From contig NZ_CP027732.1 of assembly GCF_003852235.1 (NCBI RefSeq), positions 4,092,001 through 4,156,000 of the forward strand: a stretch of 64,000 nucleotides of DNA, written 5' to 3'. Within the stretch, counting starts at the first letter, position 1; each line of letters begins with the position of its first letter. A program made the position numbers and the translations under genes. This document shows positions 45,381 to 53,868 of the stretch, one piece after another. The notes beneath the pieces are model-generated. The model worked only from the letters and a program-made list of their open reading frames with translations, was not told where the DNA came from and ran no database searches. The stretch comes from Pseudomonas sp. R4-35-07 (GTDB lineage Bacteria > Pseudomonadota > Gammaproteobacteria > Pseudomonadales > Pseudomonadaceae).

Positions 45381-47459
45381 TCACCGTTCATGCGCTCTGG
45401 CCTGAATCGTTTCCTGAACCAAAGAGGCCCACACCAACCCCTGTGTGGTGCCCCCTGCATAGGTTCCCCCGGCCGCGATTTGATGGTGGGCGGACCAATG
45501 CACTATCGACAGTCCATCTGAGGTGCCCGGCCTGGCACATTCGATTATTTGCAGGTCGCCCTTTTCGACCGCATTGCGGTAGGACCGTGGAAAGTGCCGA
45601 GATACCGCGGCAAGGCACGCCTCGAGTACGTGTTCCTTGTGCTCCGACGTCGATCCAGGTGCAACCTGCCCGCCGGAGATCAGAATGTAATCCCCGTCCA
45701 GGCGGCAATTCATGACCCCGATAGGTAAATCGTACTGCAGCTTGAGTCCGCACATTTCAGCCCCTTCATTATCTTTGGCGCACAGTTTGAAAAACCAGCC
45801 AATGACCGGGATTACAGTGGGTTCCTCTACCCCCATGGCAGTGACAACGAAGTGATCTTTACTCAGCTCGCCAATTTGTACCGGGTTCAGATGATACGGC
45901 CGAAATTGAACCCCCGAACGCTGCAACAGACGCTCTAACTCCCGCGTCAGATCATTAAACGCTACCTCATAACCCGATACTTCCACGGCCCGACCGACGC
46001 CAGGGACGCCATAACTTGCCTGGAATTGCCGTTGGCTGATCTCTGCGACTTCACTTCCCGGTTTGCCGCTCGGCCAAGTCCTTCTTTGGATATCGCGTTG
46101 CTCGCGGATCGCGTCCTCTACGTCAGTGGCATCGTCCCTATAGGCTCTTACAATCCGCGCGCGTGCACAGGGGGCCAGCGACGGGTTGTCGGCCAAAAGC
46201 TTTTCAAACAGTTCAATGCCTGCCCGATTGCACTCAACGGCCAAAGGCTGGTTTCCTGACAGCAGGAACGGGTTATGCAGCGGTTTTGCCGTTGTCTCCG
46301 TCGCTGACAGATGACGCATGTTCACCTGCTTGTGACTGGCGCCGTCGCTCTGCCGGTTGCCGCCGTATACGTCGACCTGATAATTCGCCAGGCGAAACAT
46401 CACGGCTTGGAACAGGCCGTTAATCCCTCTACCGATGATCGATACGCGTGGCGCCTGGGGGTCTATCTGTTGAGAGGGGATCGTCAATGGCTGCGCAAGT
46501 CTGCGCCTGACGAGGCCGTGCAAAGCCGTCAAGCTCAGTTGAATGGAGACCGCATAATCCAGATCGCACTGGCAGCCTTCGGTAGTTGCCGCCTGCGCAG
46601 TCAGCGTCGCCGGGTTGCGCCATGTAGAGACACTGCAACCGAGCTTTTGCGTGCGCACTCGAAACGCGTCCAGTGTTATCGGCCCATAGTCCAATACAAG
46701 CTGGATGCCCTCGGCTTGCGCCAGGGTCTGCAAAGCGTCATCGCTGAAGACGTCCGGTTTGGCGACGCAAACCAGGCGGGCCTGCGGGTGCATACAGCGA
46801 ATAAGAGCGCGGTCAATGCGATGAGTAGAGTCATTCGTCAACGATAAGCAGAGGGCGACTGCACTGGCCCCTCCCACCGCATCCAACCAATCCACCACAA
46901 ATGACACTCGACTGCCTTGTACTACGTTCCTGTCAGGCGCCAGACGGTATCGGCTCAATACCTTGATTTGAACTTCGGGATCTCGCTCAAGCAGTAACTT
47001 GACGAGTTCCTGACCGACATTGCCATATCCCAGTACGCAGATGTCACGGGGTAACGAGCCATCGGCAAGTGTCAGCCAGCGCACCATATAAGCCGCGACG
47101 TGCGGCGCGTTGACCCCAGGCGTGTTGACCACTTGAATGCCGCTGAATGCGCACAGATCCAGTTGCACCTTATCCAGACTCGTGCCTCTGCGTATCAGAT
47201 GGAGGTTTCCGAATGGGTGGGCTGTACGCCACAGGTCTATAACGTCTGCATCCATGGCCTGGTCCCCAACAACGATCGTTGATGGACGCAAAAGCCCGAT
47301 CTGTGTGAGCAATGCCTGTTTGTTTATTGTCGGGGGGAGAAACACGATGTTGTTGGGAGCGTTAGCCTTCCAGGCTCTGGACACCGGGGCGATATGTAAA
47401 ATGCTTTCGAGTGTGGCGATCAGGGATGCGGCGACTGGCGGAACGGAAGAGCGCGTCAT
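45381..47459 (-). CDS. Fusion of 2-hydroxyacid-dehydrogenase-like NAD domain and DAO-type FAD domain
   Basis: A 692-residue two-part protein. Residues about 35-300 have the D-2-hydroxyacid dehydrogenase fold: RRGTSLDKVQLD (90-101), VNTPGVNAPHVAAYMVR (111-127) and the dinucleotide loop VLGYGNVGQEL (142-152). The usual catalytic Arg is Lys in CVAKPD (231-236), and the usual Glu and His positions are not recognisable. Residues about 335-685 form a FAD oxidoreductase: VSIIGRGINGLF (339-350) and the DAO-type end CARPGTSDGLSI (641-652), GGTYAGGTTQG (664-674). GGAG lies 8 bases before the ATG. It is monocistronic and has codon use and GC that look less biased than its neighbours. Substrate unknown; a D-amino-acid or hydroxyacid oxidation is possible. 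Confidence 0.85.
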   Translation of the reverse strand: MTRSSVPPVAASLIATLESILHIAPVSRAWKANAPNNIVFLPPTINKQALLTQIGLLRPSTIVVGDQAMDADVIDLWRTAHPFGNLHLIRRGTSLDKVQLDLCAFSGIQVVNTPGVNAPHVAAYMVRWLTLADGSLPRDICVLGYGNVGQELVKLLLERDPEVQIKVLSRYRLAPDRNVVQGSRVSFVVDWLDAVGGASAVALCLSLTNDSTHRIDRALIRCMHPQARLVCVAKPDVFSDDALQTLAQAEGIQLVLDYGPITLDAFRVRTQKLGCSVSTWRNPATLTAQAATTEGCQCDLDYAVSIQLSLTALHGLVRRRLAQPLTIPSQQIDPQAPRVSIIGRGINGLFQAVMFRLANYQVDVYGGNRQSDGASHKQVNMRHLSATETTAKPLHNPFLLSGNQPLAVECNRAGIELFEKLLADNPSLAPCARARIVRAYRDDATDVEDAIREQRDIQRRTWPSGKPGSEVAEISQRQFQASYGVPGVGRAVEVSGYEVAFNDLTRELERLLQRSGVQFRPYHLNPVQIGELSKDHFVVTAMGVEEPTVIPVIGWFFKLCAKDNEGAEMCGLKLQYDLPIGVMNCRLDGDYILISGGQVAPGSTSEHKEHVLEACLAAVSRHFPRSYRNAVEKGDLQIIECARPGTSDGLSIVHWSAHHQIAAGGTYAGGTTQGLVWASLVQETIQARAHER

Positions 47460-47745
47460 AGCGTTGTCTCCAATAACTCTGACTTAGTTACGCCTCGCAG
47501 AGAGGCTTTCTAAAGTTTGGAGTTACGGAAGCAGCCGCTTTTCTATTCCGATCGCTTTATGGGCCGTTCCATAAACGTTGCAACAGCCCATGAACCATGA
47601 GCATGGCTCCGTAACGGAATTCAACCTACGCTCATCCTAAAAAATGAGTAAGCCAGCCAATTCTGACGAACGAGTGGTCCAATTCCGACAGTTGAAAGTG
47701 AAGGAGCCAGGTGGCGTAACCGCTTTTCATACCTGCCACAAACAA
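47460..47745. other. Promoter region of the fusion gene
   Basis: About 290 bp without a gene, A+T-richer than its surroundings. It holds a perfect 7-bp-arm inverted repeat (TTTATGG / CCATAAA, 47556-47575), a second palindrome TCCGTAACGGA (47608-47618) and a related half site GTTACGGA (47522-47529). These look like regulator sites. No regulator gene is adjacent except the more distant LysR at 48123. Confidence 0.55.
47556..47575. promoter_or_regulatory. Operator-like inverted repeat before the fusion gene
   Basis: TTTATGG, 6-bp spacer, CCATAAA: perfect 7-bp arms, about 100 bp upstream of the start codon at 47459. Confidence 0.5.
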
Positions 47746-47834
47746 ATGTGGGAGCGGACTTGCTCGCGAATGCGGTAAACCAGTCAACTATCTATCGACT
47801 GACTCACCGCATCGCGAGCAAGCCCGCTCCCACA
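47746..47834. repeat. REPIN of a third sequence type
   Basis: Inverted pair GTGGGAGCGGACTTGCTCGC / GCGAGCAAGCCCGCTCCCAC, with central TCTATCGACTGA-like spacer. It lies after the PA1414-type gene's stop. Confidence 0.9.
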
Positions 47835-47856
47835 CGAATCCTGGGTTGGCTTGGGA

Positions 47857-47979
47857 TCAGCGCCGACGAGGGCGGCGTTGCTCATCATCGGTACGAATCG
47901 GTACCGGCTGAAGCGGCGGCTCGATCAAACCCAGCGCAACGCCAAGGTCATGGAGCCAGGTTTGAATTTTCTCTTTCAT
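47857..47979 (-). CDS. PA1414-type 40-residue protein
   Basis: A 40-residue peptide, MKEKIQTWLHDLGVALGLIE to the Arg-rich end. It is an amphipathic N-terminal helix followed by PPLQPVPIRTDDE. An excellent AAAGGGGG Shine-Dalgarno lies 7 bases before the ATG, which picks this start over a longer frame. The sequence is, to my memory, nearly the same as PAO1 PA1414, a low-oxygen-induced gene whose 5' leader yields the sRNA SicX. Gene order with the LysR gene upstream is also as in PAO1. Function unknown. Confidence 0.8.
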   Translation of the reverse strand: MKEKIQTWLHDLGVALGLIEPPLQPVPIRTDDEQRRPRRR

Positions 47980-48122
47980 GATTTGCCCCCTTTGAGGGTA
48001 ATGCGAGTAGGCGCCTGTTCTGTCGCCGTTTCCTACATTGATAGTAGCGCTAAGTCTTACGTATTGCTTGTGCGAAAGCACAACGAACTATTACTGAATG
48101 GATCTGAATCCTGTCGGATCGT

Positions 48123-49016
48123 TCAAGCAATTTCACGCCTGTCTTGCAAGCACTCTGCCCGGCCCGCCTGCTGCAGCTCGATCCATGCATTGAGGTTAGC
48201 GCCGAGCATACCCTTTCGCCACATCAACCAGGTGGTGGCAGTGGCAAAAGGCCCAGTCAGCGGATGAACGGACACGCTGTCCTTGCCTGGCAGGCTGTCG
48301 AGCATCGATTCAGACATCAACGCCACGCCGGAACCGGCGATGACACACGCGAGCATGCCTTGGTAAGACTCAATCTCGATGGCCCGGCCCATGGCCACGC
48401 GGTCGTGGGAAAACCAGGTTTCCAGGCGGGCACGATAGGCGCAGCTGCGGCGGAACGTGAATACCGAGCGGCCGGCGACGTCTTGGGGCCCGCGTACTGG
48501 CGGGTGGTCGGCTTCGCAAATGATCACCAGGCGCTCTTCGCACAGCGGCACGCCGTCCAGCGTGGCCAGGGCCAGCGGGCCATCCACCAGCGCCGCATCC
48601 AGCCGTCCGGTGATCAAGCCTTCGAGCAGCTCGCCGCTCGGCGCAGATTGCACCTGCAGGTTCACCCTCGGGTAGGCCTTGTGATAACGCGCCAACAGTT
48701 TCGGCAAGTGAATCGCTGCCGTGCTGTACATGCTGCCGAGTACAAAATCACCGGCCGGTTGCCCGCCCTGCACGGCGCCGTGGGCTTCGTCGTGCAGCGC
48801 CAGTAGACGGCTGCTGTAGTCCAACAGCACTTTACCCGCAGGAGACAGCTGCAAACGCTGGCGTTCACGCACAAACAGTTCAACGCCGAGCTGTTCTTCC
48901 ATCTGCTTGAGCCGGGTCGACAGGTTCGACGGCACGCGGTGCAGGCGCTCAGCGGCGCGGGTAATGGAGCCCTCCTCCGCCACCGCCTGGAAGATGCGCA
49001 GTTGACTGAACTCCAT
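48123..49016 (-). CDS. LysR-family regulator (PA1413-like)
   Basis: A 297-residue LysR regulator. The helix-turn-helix is SITRAAERLHRVPSNLSTRLKQMEEQLG, and the effector domain follows. The ATG at 49016 (MEFSQLRIFQAV) is preferred over a TTG 12 bp upstream, because GGAGAAAGG lies just before the ATG. It is divergent from an MFS gene with a 103-bp gap containing TGAACAAGTTCA. It probably controls that MFS gene. Confidence 0.92.
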   Translation of the reverse strand: MEFSQLRIFQAVAEEGSITRAAERLHRVPSNLSTRLKQMEEQLGVELFVRERQRLQLSPAGKVLLDYSSRLLALHDEAHGAVQGGQPAGDFVLGSMYSTAAIHLPKLLARYHKAYPRVNLQVQSAPSGELLEGLITGRLDAALVDGPLALATLDGVPLCEERLVIICEADHPPVRGPQDVAGRSVFTFRRSCAYRARLETWFSHDRVAMGRAIEIESYQGMLACVIAGSGVALMSESMLDSLPGKDSVSVHPLTGPFATATTWLMWRKGMLGANLNAWIELQQAGRAECLQDRREIA

Positions 49017-49031
49017 ACCTTTCTCCAAAAC

Positions 49032-49043
49032 TGAACAAGTTCA
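49032..49043. promoter_or_regulatory. Short inverted repeat in the LysR/MFS gap
   Basis: TGAAC-AA-GTTCA, 5-bp perfect arms, 15 bp from the LysR start. A possible autoregulatory site; it is short enough to be chance. Confidence 0.35.
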
Positions 49044-49119
49044 TCACTATTATTCATTTTTACAGAAAGTCAATCCGCTTTAGCCTGACGGTCTTCGCTT
49101 TATTGCAGGACACCTGAAC

Positions 49120-50319
49120 ATGTCACCTCTGATTCGCTTAACCGCCAGCTTTGTCGCCCTGATGATGGCCATGGGCATCGGCCGCTTTGCCCTCACCCCT
49201 CAGATGCCGCATCTGCTCAGCGAAGGCCAGATCGACCTGACCGGCGCCGGACTGATCGCGGCCGCCAATTACCTGGGGTATTTCGTGGGTGCTGTGGACT
49301 CGATATTCGCTCGCAGTCATCATCATATTAAGGGCCGCTTGTACGGTGGCCTGTGGCTCTGCGTGCTGCTGACCCTGGCGTCATACTGGGCCCACGGGTT
49401 CTGGCCGCACCTGTTGCTGCGTTTCGGCACCGGTGTCGCCAGCGCCTGGACCCTGGTGATGATCACCAGCCTGAGCCAGCCACTGGCGATTGCCGCTGGC
49501 AGGCCGCGCCTGGGAGCGCTGGTATTTGCGGGGCCGGGGGTGGGAATTTTGCTGACGGGTTTGCTGGCGTTGGGCTCCAACCTGCTGGGGCAAAGCTCCG
49601 CGACGCTGTGGTTGGTGTATGGCGCAGTGGCACTGGTGATGCTACTGGCCATCCTGCCCTTCTTGCCGAAACCGAGCGCGTCGGTTGCACCCGCCCCCAG
49701 CACCGGCAATAACAGCAGCATTGCGCACTTAGGCTGGATCTACTTCCTGTACGGCCTGGGCTACATCATTCCGGCCACCTTCCTGTCGCAGATGGCCAGC
49801 GCGCAGTTCAAAGGCGCCTGGCAGGCCGACTTGTTCTGGCCTTGTTTCGGCCTGGCCGCCGCAACGGGCGTGGTGATTGCCAGCCTGCGCCGCAAGGACC
49901 CGAACACCACCCGGCGCTGGCTGATGACCACGCTATGGCTGCAAGCCGCTGGCGTGTTCACTTGCCTGCTGGGCAATGGCTGGGGGCTGGCGCTGGGGGT
50001 GTTACTGTGCGGTGCGCCGTTTCTGGCCTGTATGCAATTGGTCATGGCACGCTTGCGCGAGGTAGCGCCCAATGGCTATCAACGCAACACCGGACTCTTG
50101 ACCGCCAGCTTTGCGATCGGCCAATTGAGCGGCCCGCTGCTGGCTTCCGTGAGCAGCCACTGGAGCGGCAGCCTGCAACCGGCGTTGGTGATTGCCGGTT
50201 GCGGCCTGTTGGTGGCGGGCAGCGTATTGATCAGCCGGCGACCACAGGGGTCGGTACGCGAACCTTCTCGCGCCGCGTCAGCACCAGAAAAAACAGCCCG
50301 CCCAGCAAGCATCCGGTAA
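49120..50319 (+). CDS. MFS transporter, YbfB/YjiJ type
   Basis: A 399-residue major facilitator protein. It opens SPLIRLTASFVALMMAMGIGRFALTPQMP, where the MGIGRFALTP motif marks the YbfB/YjiJ group, and has about 12 helices. AGGA lies before the ATG. The last ~30 residues (ISRRPQGS onward) are encoded opposite the 3' end of the convergent NCS1 gene and are hydrophilic. Probably induced by the divergent LysR regulator. Substrate unknown. Confidence 0.9.
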   Translation: MSPLIRLTASFVALMMAMGIGRFALTPQMPHLLSEGQIDLTGAGLIAAANYLGYFVGAVDSIFARSHHHIKGRLYGGLWLCVLLTLASYWAHGFWPHLLLRFGTGVASAWTLVMITSLSQPLAIAAGRPRLGALVFAGPGVGILLTGLLALGSNLLGQSSATLWLVYGAVALVMLLAILPFLPKPSASVAPAPSTGNNSSIAHLGWIYFLYGLGYIIPATFLSQMASAQFKGAWQADLFWPCFGLAAATGVVIASLRRKDPNTTRRWLMTTLWLQAAGVFTCLLGNGWGLALGVLLCGAPFLACMQLVMARLREVAPNGYQRNTGLLTASFAIGQLSGPLLASVSSHWSGSLQPALVIAGCGLLVAGSVLISRRPQGSVREPSRAASAPEKTARPASIR

Positions 50320-51673
50320 ACCAGGCGAAATTGGCCATGCCCTGCAACGCCGGCGTGAAGGTGATCGCCACGCCCATCAACGTCGCCGGCACCAAAGCCT
50401 TGACCGCCGTCCAGTTCACACCGCCATCGAAGTAATAGCGCCCGCTCGGGCTGTCATCGAACAGCGCATCCACGTCGATGCGCTGCTTTTTGACCAGGTA
50501 GAAATCCACCAGCAGGATGCCAAACAGTGGTCCGATAAATGCGGCGAGGATATCCAGGGTGTAATGGATCATCAGCGGGTTATTGAACAGGTTCCATGGC
50601 GTGATAAAGATCGATGCCACCGCCGCGATCATCCCCCCTGCGCGCCAACTGATTTTGCTTGGCGCAATGTTGGCGAAGTCGAACGCGGGCGAGACAAAGT
50701 TGGCGACGATATTGATACCGATGGTGGCGGTGACAAACGCAAAGGCACCCAACAGGACGGCCATGCTGTTGTCGATACGCGACACGGTGGCAATCGGGTC
50801 ATGCAGCATTTCGCCAAACACCGGCAGGGTGCCCGAGACGATCACCACGGTAACCAGGGAGAACGCCAGGAAATTCACCGGCAGCCCCCAGAAATTGCCA
50901 CGGCGCACGTCCTGCATGCTGCGGCAGTAGCGGCTGAAATCACCAAAATTCAAGGTCGGCCCGGAGAAGTACGACACCACCAGCGCCGTCGCCACGATCA
51001 CCTGGCCGAACGCCTGCCAGCCCGACAGTGATTTTTCCGCCAGGGTAAAGCTGATATTCGCCCAGCCGGCCTTCCAGACAATCCAGCCGGCCAGGGCAAA
51101 CATCACCGCGTACACCACCGGGCCGGCCCAGTCGATAAAGCGGCGGATGGACTCCATGCCCGCCCAGAACACAGCGGCCTGCAATACCCACAGGCTGAGA
51201 AAGCCGAACCAGCCCAAGTAGGACAAACCCGCAAAATGCGGCTCGGCATATATGGCCATCGACGGGAAGAAGCGCAGCACCACGATGATCAAGGCACTCG
51301 ACGCCAGGTACGTCTGAATCCCGTACCACGCTACCGCGATCAGGCCTCGGATCACCGCAGGAATATTCGCGCCAAACACGCCAAATGCCAGCCGGCAGAT
51401 CACGGGGTAAGGCACCGCCGCTTGCTGACTCGGTTTGGCCACTAGGTTGGCGATCAGTTGCACAATGCAGATACCCGCAAGCAAGGCGATCAACACCTGC
51501 CAACTCGCCAGCCCCAGGGCGAACAGGCTGGCGGCGAAGACGTAGCCGCCGACGATGTGCACATCGCTCATCCAGAAGGCGAAGATGTTGTACCAGGTCC
51601 ACTTTTGCGGCAGTGGGCCCAGATCCTGGTTGTACAGCCGTGGGCTGTAGCCTTTGGGCAATTGTTCAGTCAT
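50231..51673 (-). CDS. NCS1-family nucleobase:cation symporter
   Basis: A 480-residue NCS1 symporter with 12 helices, for uracil, allantoin, hydantoin or similar compounds. Characteristic pieces are QDLGPLPQKWTWYNIFAFWMSDVH near the start, GANIPAVIRGLIAVAWYGIQTYL, and LNFGDFSRYCRSM in the middle. The start MTEQLPKGYSP at 51673 is chosen for length. The 3' end overlaps the convergent MFS gene by 89 bp. No catabolic partner gene is adjacent, so the substrate is open. Confidence 0.9.
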   Translation of the reverse strand: MTEQLPKGYSPRLYNQDLGPLPQKWTWYNIFAFWMSDVHIVGGYVFAASLFALGLASWQVLIALLAGICIVQLIANLVAKPSQQAAVPYPVICRLAFGVFGANIPAVIRGLIAVAWYGIQTYLASSALIIVVLRFFPSMAIYAEPHFAGLSYLGWFGFLSLWVLQAAVFWAGMESIRRFIDWAGPVVYAVMFALAGWIVWKAGWANISFTLAEKSLSGWQAFGQVIVATALVVSYFSGPTLNFGDFSRYCRSMQDVRRGNFWGLPVNFLAFSLVTVVIVSGTLPVFGEMLHDPIATVSRIDNSMAVLLGAFAFVTATIGINIVANFVSPAFDFANIAPSKISWRAGGMIAAVASIFITPWNLFNNPLMIHYTLDILAAFIGPLFGILLVDFYLVKKQRIDVDALFDDSPSGRYYFDGGVNWTAVKALVPATLMGVAITFTPALQGMANFAWFTGCLLGGLFFLVLTRREKVRVPTPVVAG

Positions 51674-51870
51674 CGCTGGACTCCTCGAAATATCGCCCTG
51701 CGCTGACGTAGCGGTATGCATACGGTCGGCTACATGGGTTGTATACGAGGCATTCAGCAGGATGCGTGCCAATGGCACACAATCCACGTTGAACGGCGCT
51801 CCAAAGGGATTATCAAGGTTTAGCTATCAGGGATATGCGCAGCAACGGTGCACGACAATCCTGTACACAA

Positions 51871-52269
51871 TCACTGGCGCACCCGTTGTGCACACAGGTA
51901 GCCGACGGTGCAACAGATCGCTGTCAGAACCGTGCCCCACGCCATGTCCATCACCGCCAGGCCCGCAGACCAGCCTTGCAGCGTGGCCCAATTGCTCAGG
52001 TCGTAAGTGCCATAGGCGACCAACCCGAGCAAGGCGCCCAAACGCGCAGCGCGTTGCCAGCTGGCGCTGGGCAAGACCACGAACACCACGCAACCGAGGA
52101 CGTACAGCAGATAAAACACGACCGCAGGTAACAGGCGCGGCTGGTCGAGCATCAGCGAGCCGAGCAGGCTTTTATAGGTGGGCCCCATGAGGACGCCGAG
52201 CCAAAGGCCGTCGAGCACCAGGAAGGCGAACAGGGTGCCAAGATAGGCAAACAGCGTTTTTTTCGACAT
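51871..52269 (-). CDS. DUF2177-family membrane protein
   Basis: A 132-residue integral membrane protein with about four helices (LFAYLGTLFAFLVLDGLWLG, AVVFYLLYVLGCVVFVV, LGALLGLVAYGTYDLSNWAT and the last). The YGTYDLSNWATLQGW and DMAWGTVLTA motifs match DUF2177. Function unknown. It lies between the NCS1 symporter and the CvfB-like gene on the same strand, with a small REP-like hairpin upstream. Confidence 0.88.
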   Translation of the reverse strand: MSKKTLFAYLGTLFAFLVLDGLWLGVLMGPTYKSLLGSLMLDQPRLLPAVVFYLLYVLGCVVFVVLPSASWQRAARLGALLGLVAYGTYDLSNWATLQGWSAGLAVMDMAWGTVLTAICCTVGYLCAQRVRQ

Positions 52270-52280
52270 TGGACCGGTCC

Positions 52281-52308
52281 ACTGCAGGAGCGAGTTTGCT
52301 CCTACAGA
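52281..52308. repeat. Single REP-like hairpin
   Basis: CTGCAGGAGCGAGTTTGCTCCTACAG: short imperfect hairpin of the Pseudomonas GTAGGAGCGAGC-type repeat, between the CvfB-like gene's stop and the DUF2177 start. Confidence 0.6.
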
Positions 52309-52322
52309 AGAGCAAACCGCAC

Positions 52323-53159
52323 TCAGCTTAGTTCAATGCGGTCCGCATGAATCACAATCTGCCCCTGCTTGTAGAGCGCACCAATGGCCTTTTTAAAGTT
52401 GCCTTTGCTCACGCCAAACAAGTTGCTGATGACAGCAGGATCGCTTTTATCACTGACCGGCAAAGTGCCGTTGTTGTCACGCAACTTGGCAAGAATCTTC
52501 GAGTTGAGGCTGGACGCCGCTTCCTGGCCAACCGGCTGCAGGCTCAGGCTGATGTTGCCATCGGCGCGGATCTCCTTGATAAAGCCTTTCTCTTCCTTGC
52601 CTGGGCGCAGGAACTTGAACACCTCGTTCTTGTGGATCAGGCCCCAGTGCTTGTTGTTGATGATCGCCTTGAAGCCCATGTCCGTGGCTTCGGCCACCAG
52701 CAGGTCGACTTCCTGGCCCACCTGGTAATTGGCCGGCGTTTTGTCGAGGTAGCGGTCAAGCCGCGCGGTGGCGGTGATGCGTTTGGTGTGCTTGTCGAGG
52801 TAGACATGCACCACGCAATACTCACCGGCGCTCAACTGACGTTTTTCTTCTGAGTAGGGCAGCAACAGGTCTTTTGGCAGCCCCCAATCGAGGAAAACGC
52901 CGATACTGTTGACTTCCACCACTTTTAAACTGGCAAACTCGCCCACTTGAACTTTGGGTTTTTCAGTGGTGGCGATAAGTTTGTCATCGCTGTCCAGATA
53001 AATGAAAACGTTAAGCCAGTCTTCATCTTCACTGGGAATATCTTTGGGGATATACCGATTAGGCAAGAGGATTTCACCGTCCTGCGCACCATCCAGGTAC
53101 AAACCAAAGTTAGTGTGTTTAACCACTTGCAAGCTGTTGTAGCGCCCGACTAAAGCCAT
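52323..53159 (-). CDS. S1 RNA-binding protein, CvfB/YitL type
   Basis: A 278-residue RNA-binding protein. Two to three S1-like barrels (residues about 5-215: VVKHTNFGLYLDG, KVVEVNSIGVFLDWGLPKDLLLP, VAEATDMGFKAIINNKHWGLIHKNEV) are followed by a winged-helix end (LPVSDKSDPAVISNLFGVSKGNFKKAIGALYK). This is the CvfB layout. In Gram-positive bacteria CvfB affects virulence gene expression; the Pseudomonas role is unknown. Single gene. Confidence 0.9.
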   Translation of the reverse strand: MALVGRYNSLQVVKHTNFGLYLDGAQDGEILLPNRYIPKDIPSEDEDWLNVFIYLDSDDKLIATTEKPKVQVGEFASLKVVEVNSIGVFLDWGLPKDLLLPYSEEKRQLSAGEYCVVHVYLDKHTKRITATARLDRYLDKTPANYQVGQEVDLLVAEATDMGFKAIINNKHWGLIHKNEVFKFLRPGKEEKGFIKEIRADGNISLSLQPVGQEAASSLNSKILAKLRDNNGTLPVSDKSDPAVISNLFGVSKGNFKKAIGALYKQGQIVIHADRIELS

Positions 53160-53483
53160 TTCCAGATACCCTCATTGCGTGGGCGGTATTCTACCCGGTT
53201 TGTGTCAGGCACGCCCGCGCGCCTGAAAAATCCGCAGGCTGACGTGGCGCTACAGTGGCACCGCCCCGCTCGTCTGATCATTCCTACAAATTTTACCGGT
53301 CGCCAACGCCCCGTCATCACAAGCTTTCGAGTTAAAACAGTAAGTTAGCTGATTAAATCATCGATCAAGTTCGGCGCGTATCCAGACGCTACGTTAATGT
53401 TTGAGGGATATTTGCCAAGCAATTGTCAAGTATTTCCTGTACGATGCCTGGCCAAGTTAATTTTCTACAGGTTAGTGGCCGCC
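53160..53483. other. Intergenic region without a gene
   Basis: 324 bp between the divergent CvfB-like gene and the 59-residue protein. The part nearest the small gene (53300-53480) is A+T-rich and should hold its promoter. No repeat or RNA family was recognised. Confidence 0.5.
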
Positions 53484-53663
53484 ATGCGTGTAAAAGCATC
53501 CAACAGCAAAGCAAAGCCAGCTCCCGCCGTTGAAACCAGCGAATCGATCAACAGCCAGATTGCTGCGTTTCTCAAGTCCGGTGGCGAAATACAGCAAATT
53601 GCCAAGGGCGTAAGCGGCCAGACTTTCGGCCCGTCCAAGCAGATCAGCCTGGGCAAGAAGTAA
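53484..53663 (+). CDS. Small conserved hypothetical protein
   Basis: A 59-residue basic protein (MRVKASNSKAKPAPAVETSE) with a Lys/Ala/Pro-rich N-terminus and a probable helix-turn region SINSQIAAFLKSGGEIQQIA, ending ISLGKK. The end could be a small nucleic-acid-binding unit; this is a guess from charge. The ATG at 53484 is preferred over an upstream frame with poor coding character. No clear terminator follows. I do not recognise the family with certainty. Confidence 0.7.
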   Translation: MRVKASNSKAKPAPAVETSESINSQIAAFLKSGGEIQQIAKGVSGQTFGPSKQISLGKK

Positions 53664-53868
53664 CACCTGCGCAACGCACCTGGTCCCTAAGCGTCTTGCC
53701 TTCAAGGCGCTAGGACTAGAGCTCGAAACACCCTCTGCTTCACCCTTTATTGCGCAAAAACGACGAACGGGCCTCACCTGCGCGCATTCGCCGGTATCCT
53801 TGCACACGTCTAGCACGGGCATCCGCCTGATTTTTCGTTACTGCTCCTCGCTTTTCATGGAGTGAAGC

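Noticed and set aside
875..47834. Repeated inverted sequences taken as a CRISPR array or IS ends
   Set aside because: The repeats are scattered singly, not in regular arrays, and match Pseudomonas REP elements; no transposase or cas gene is present.
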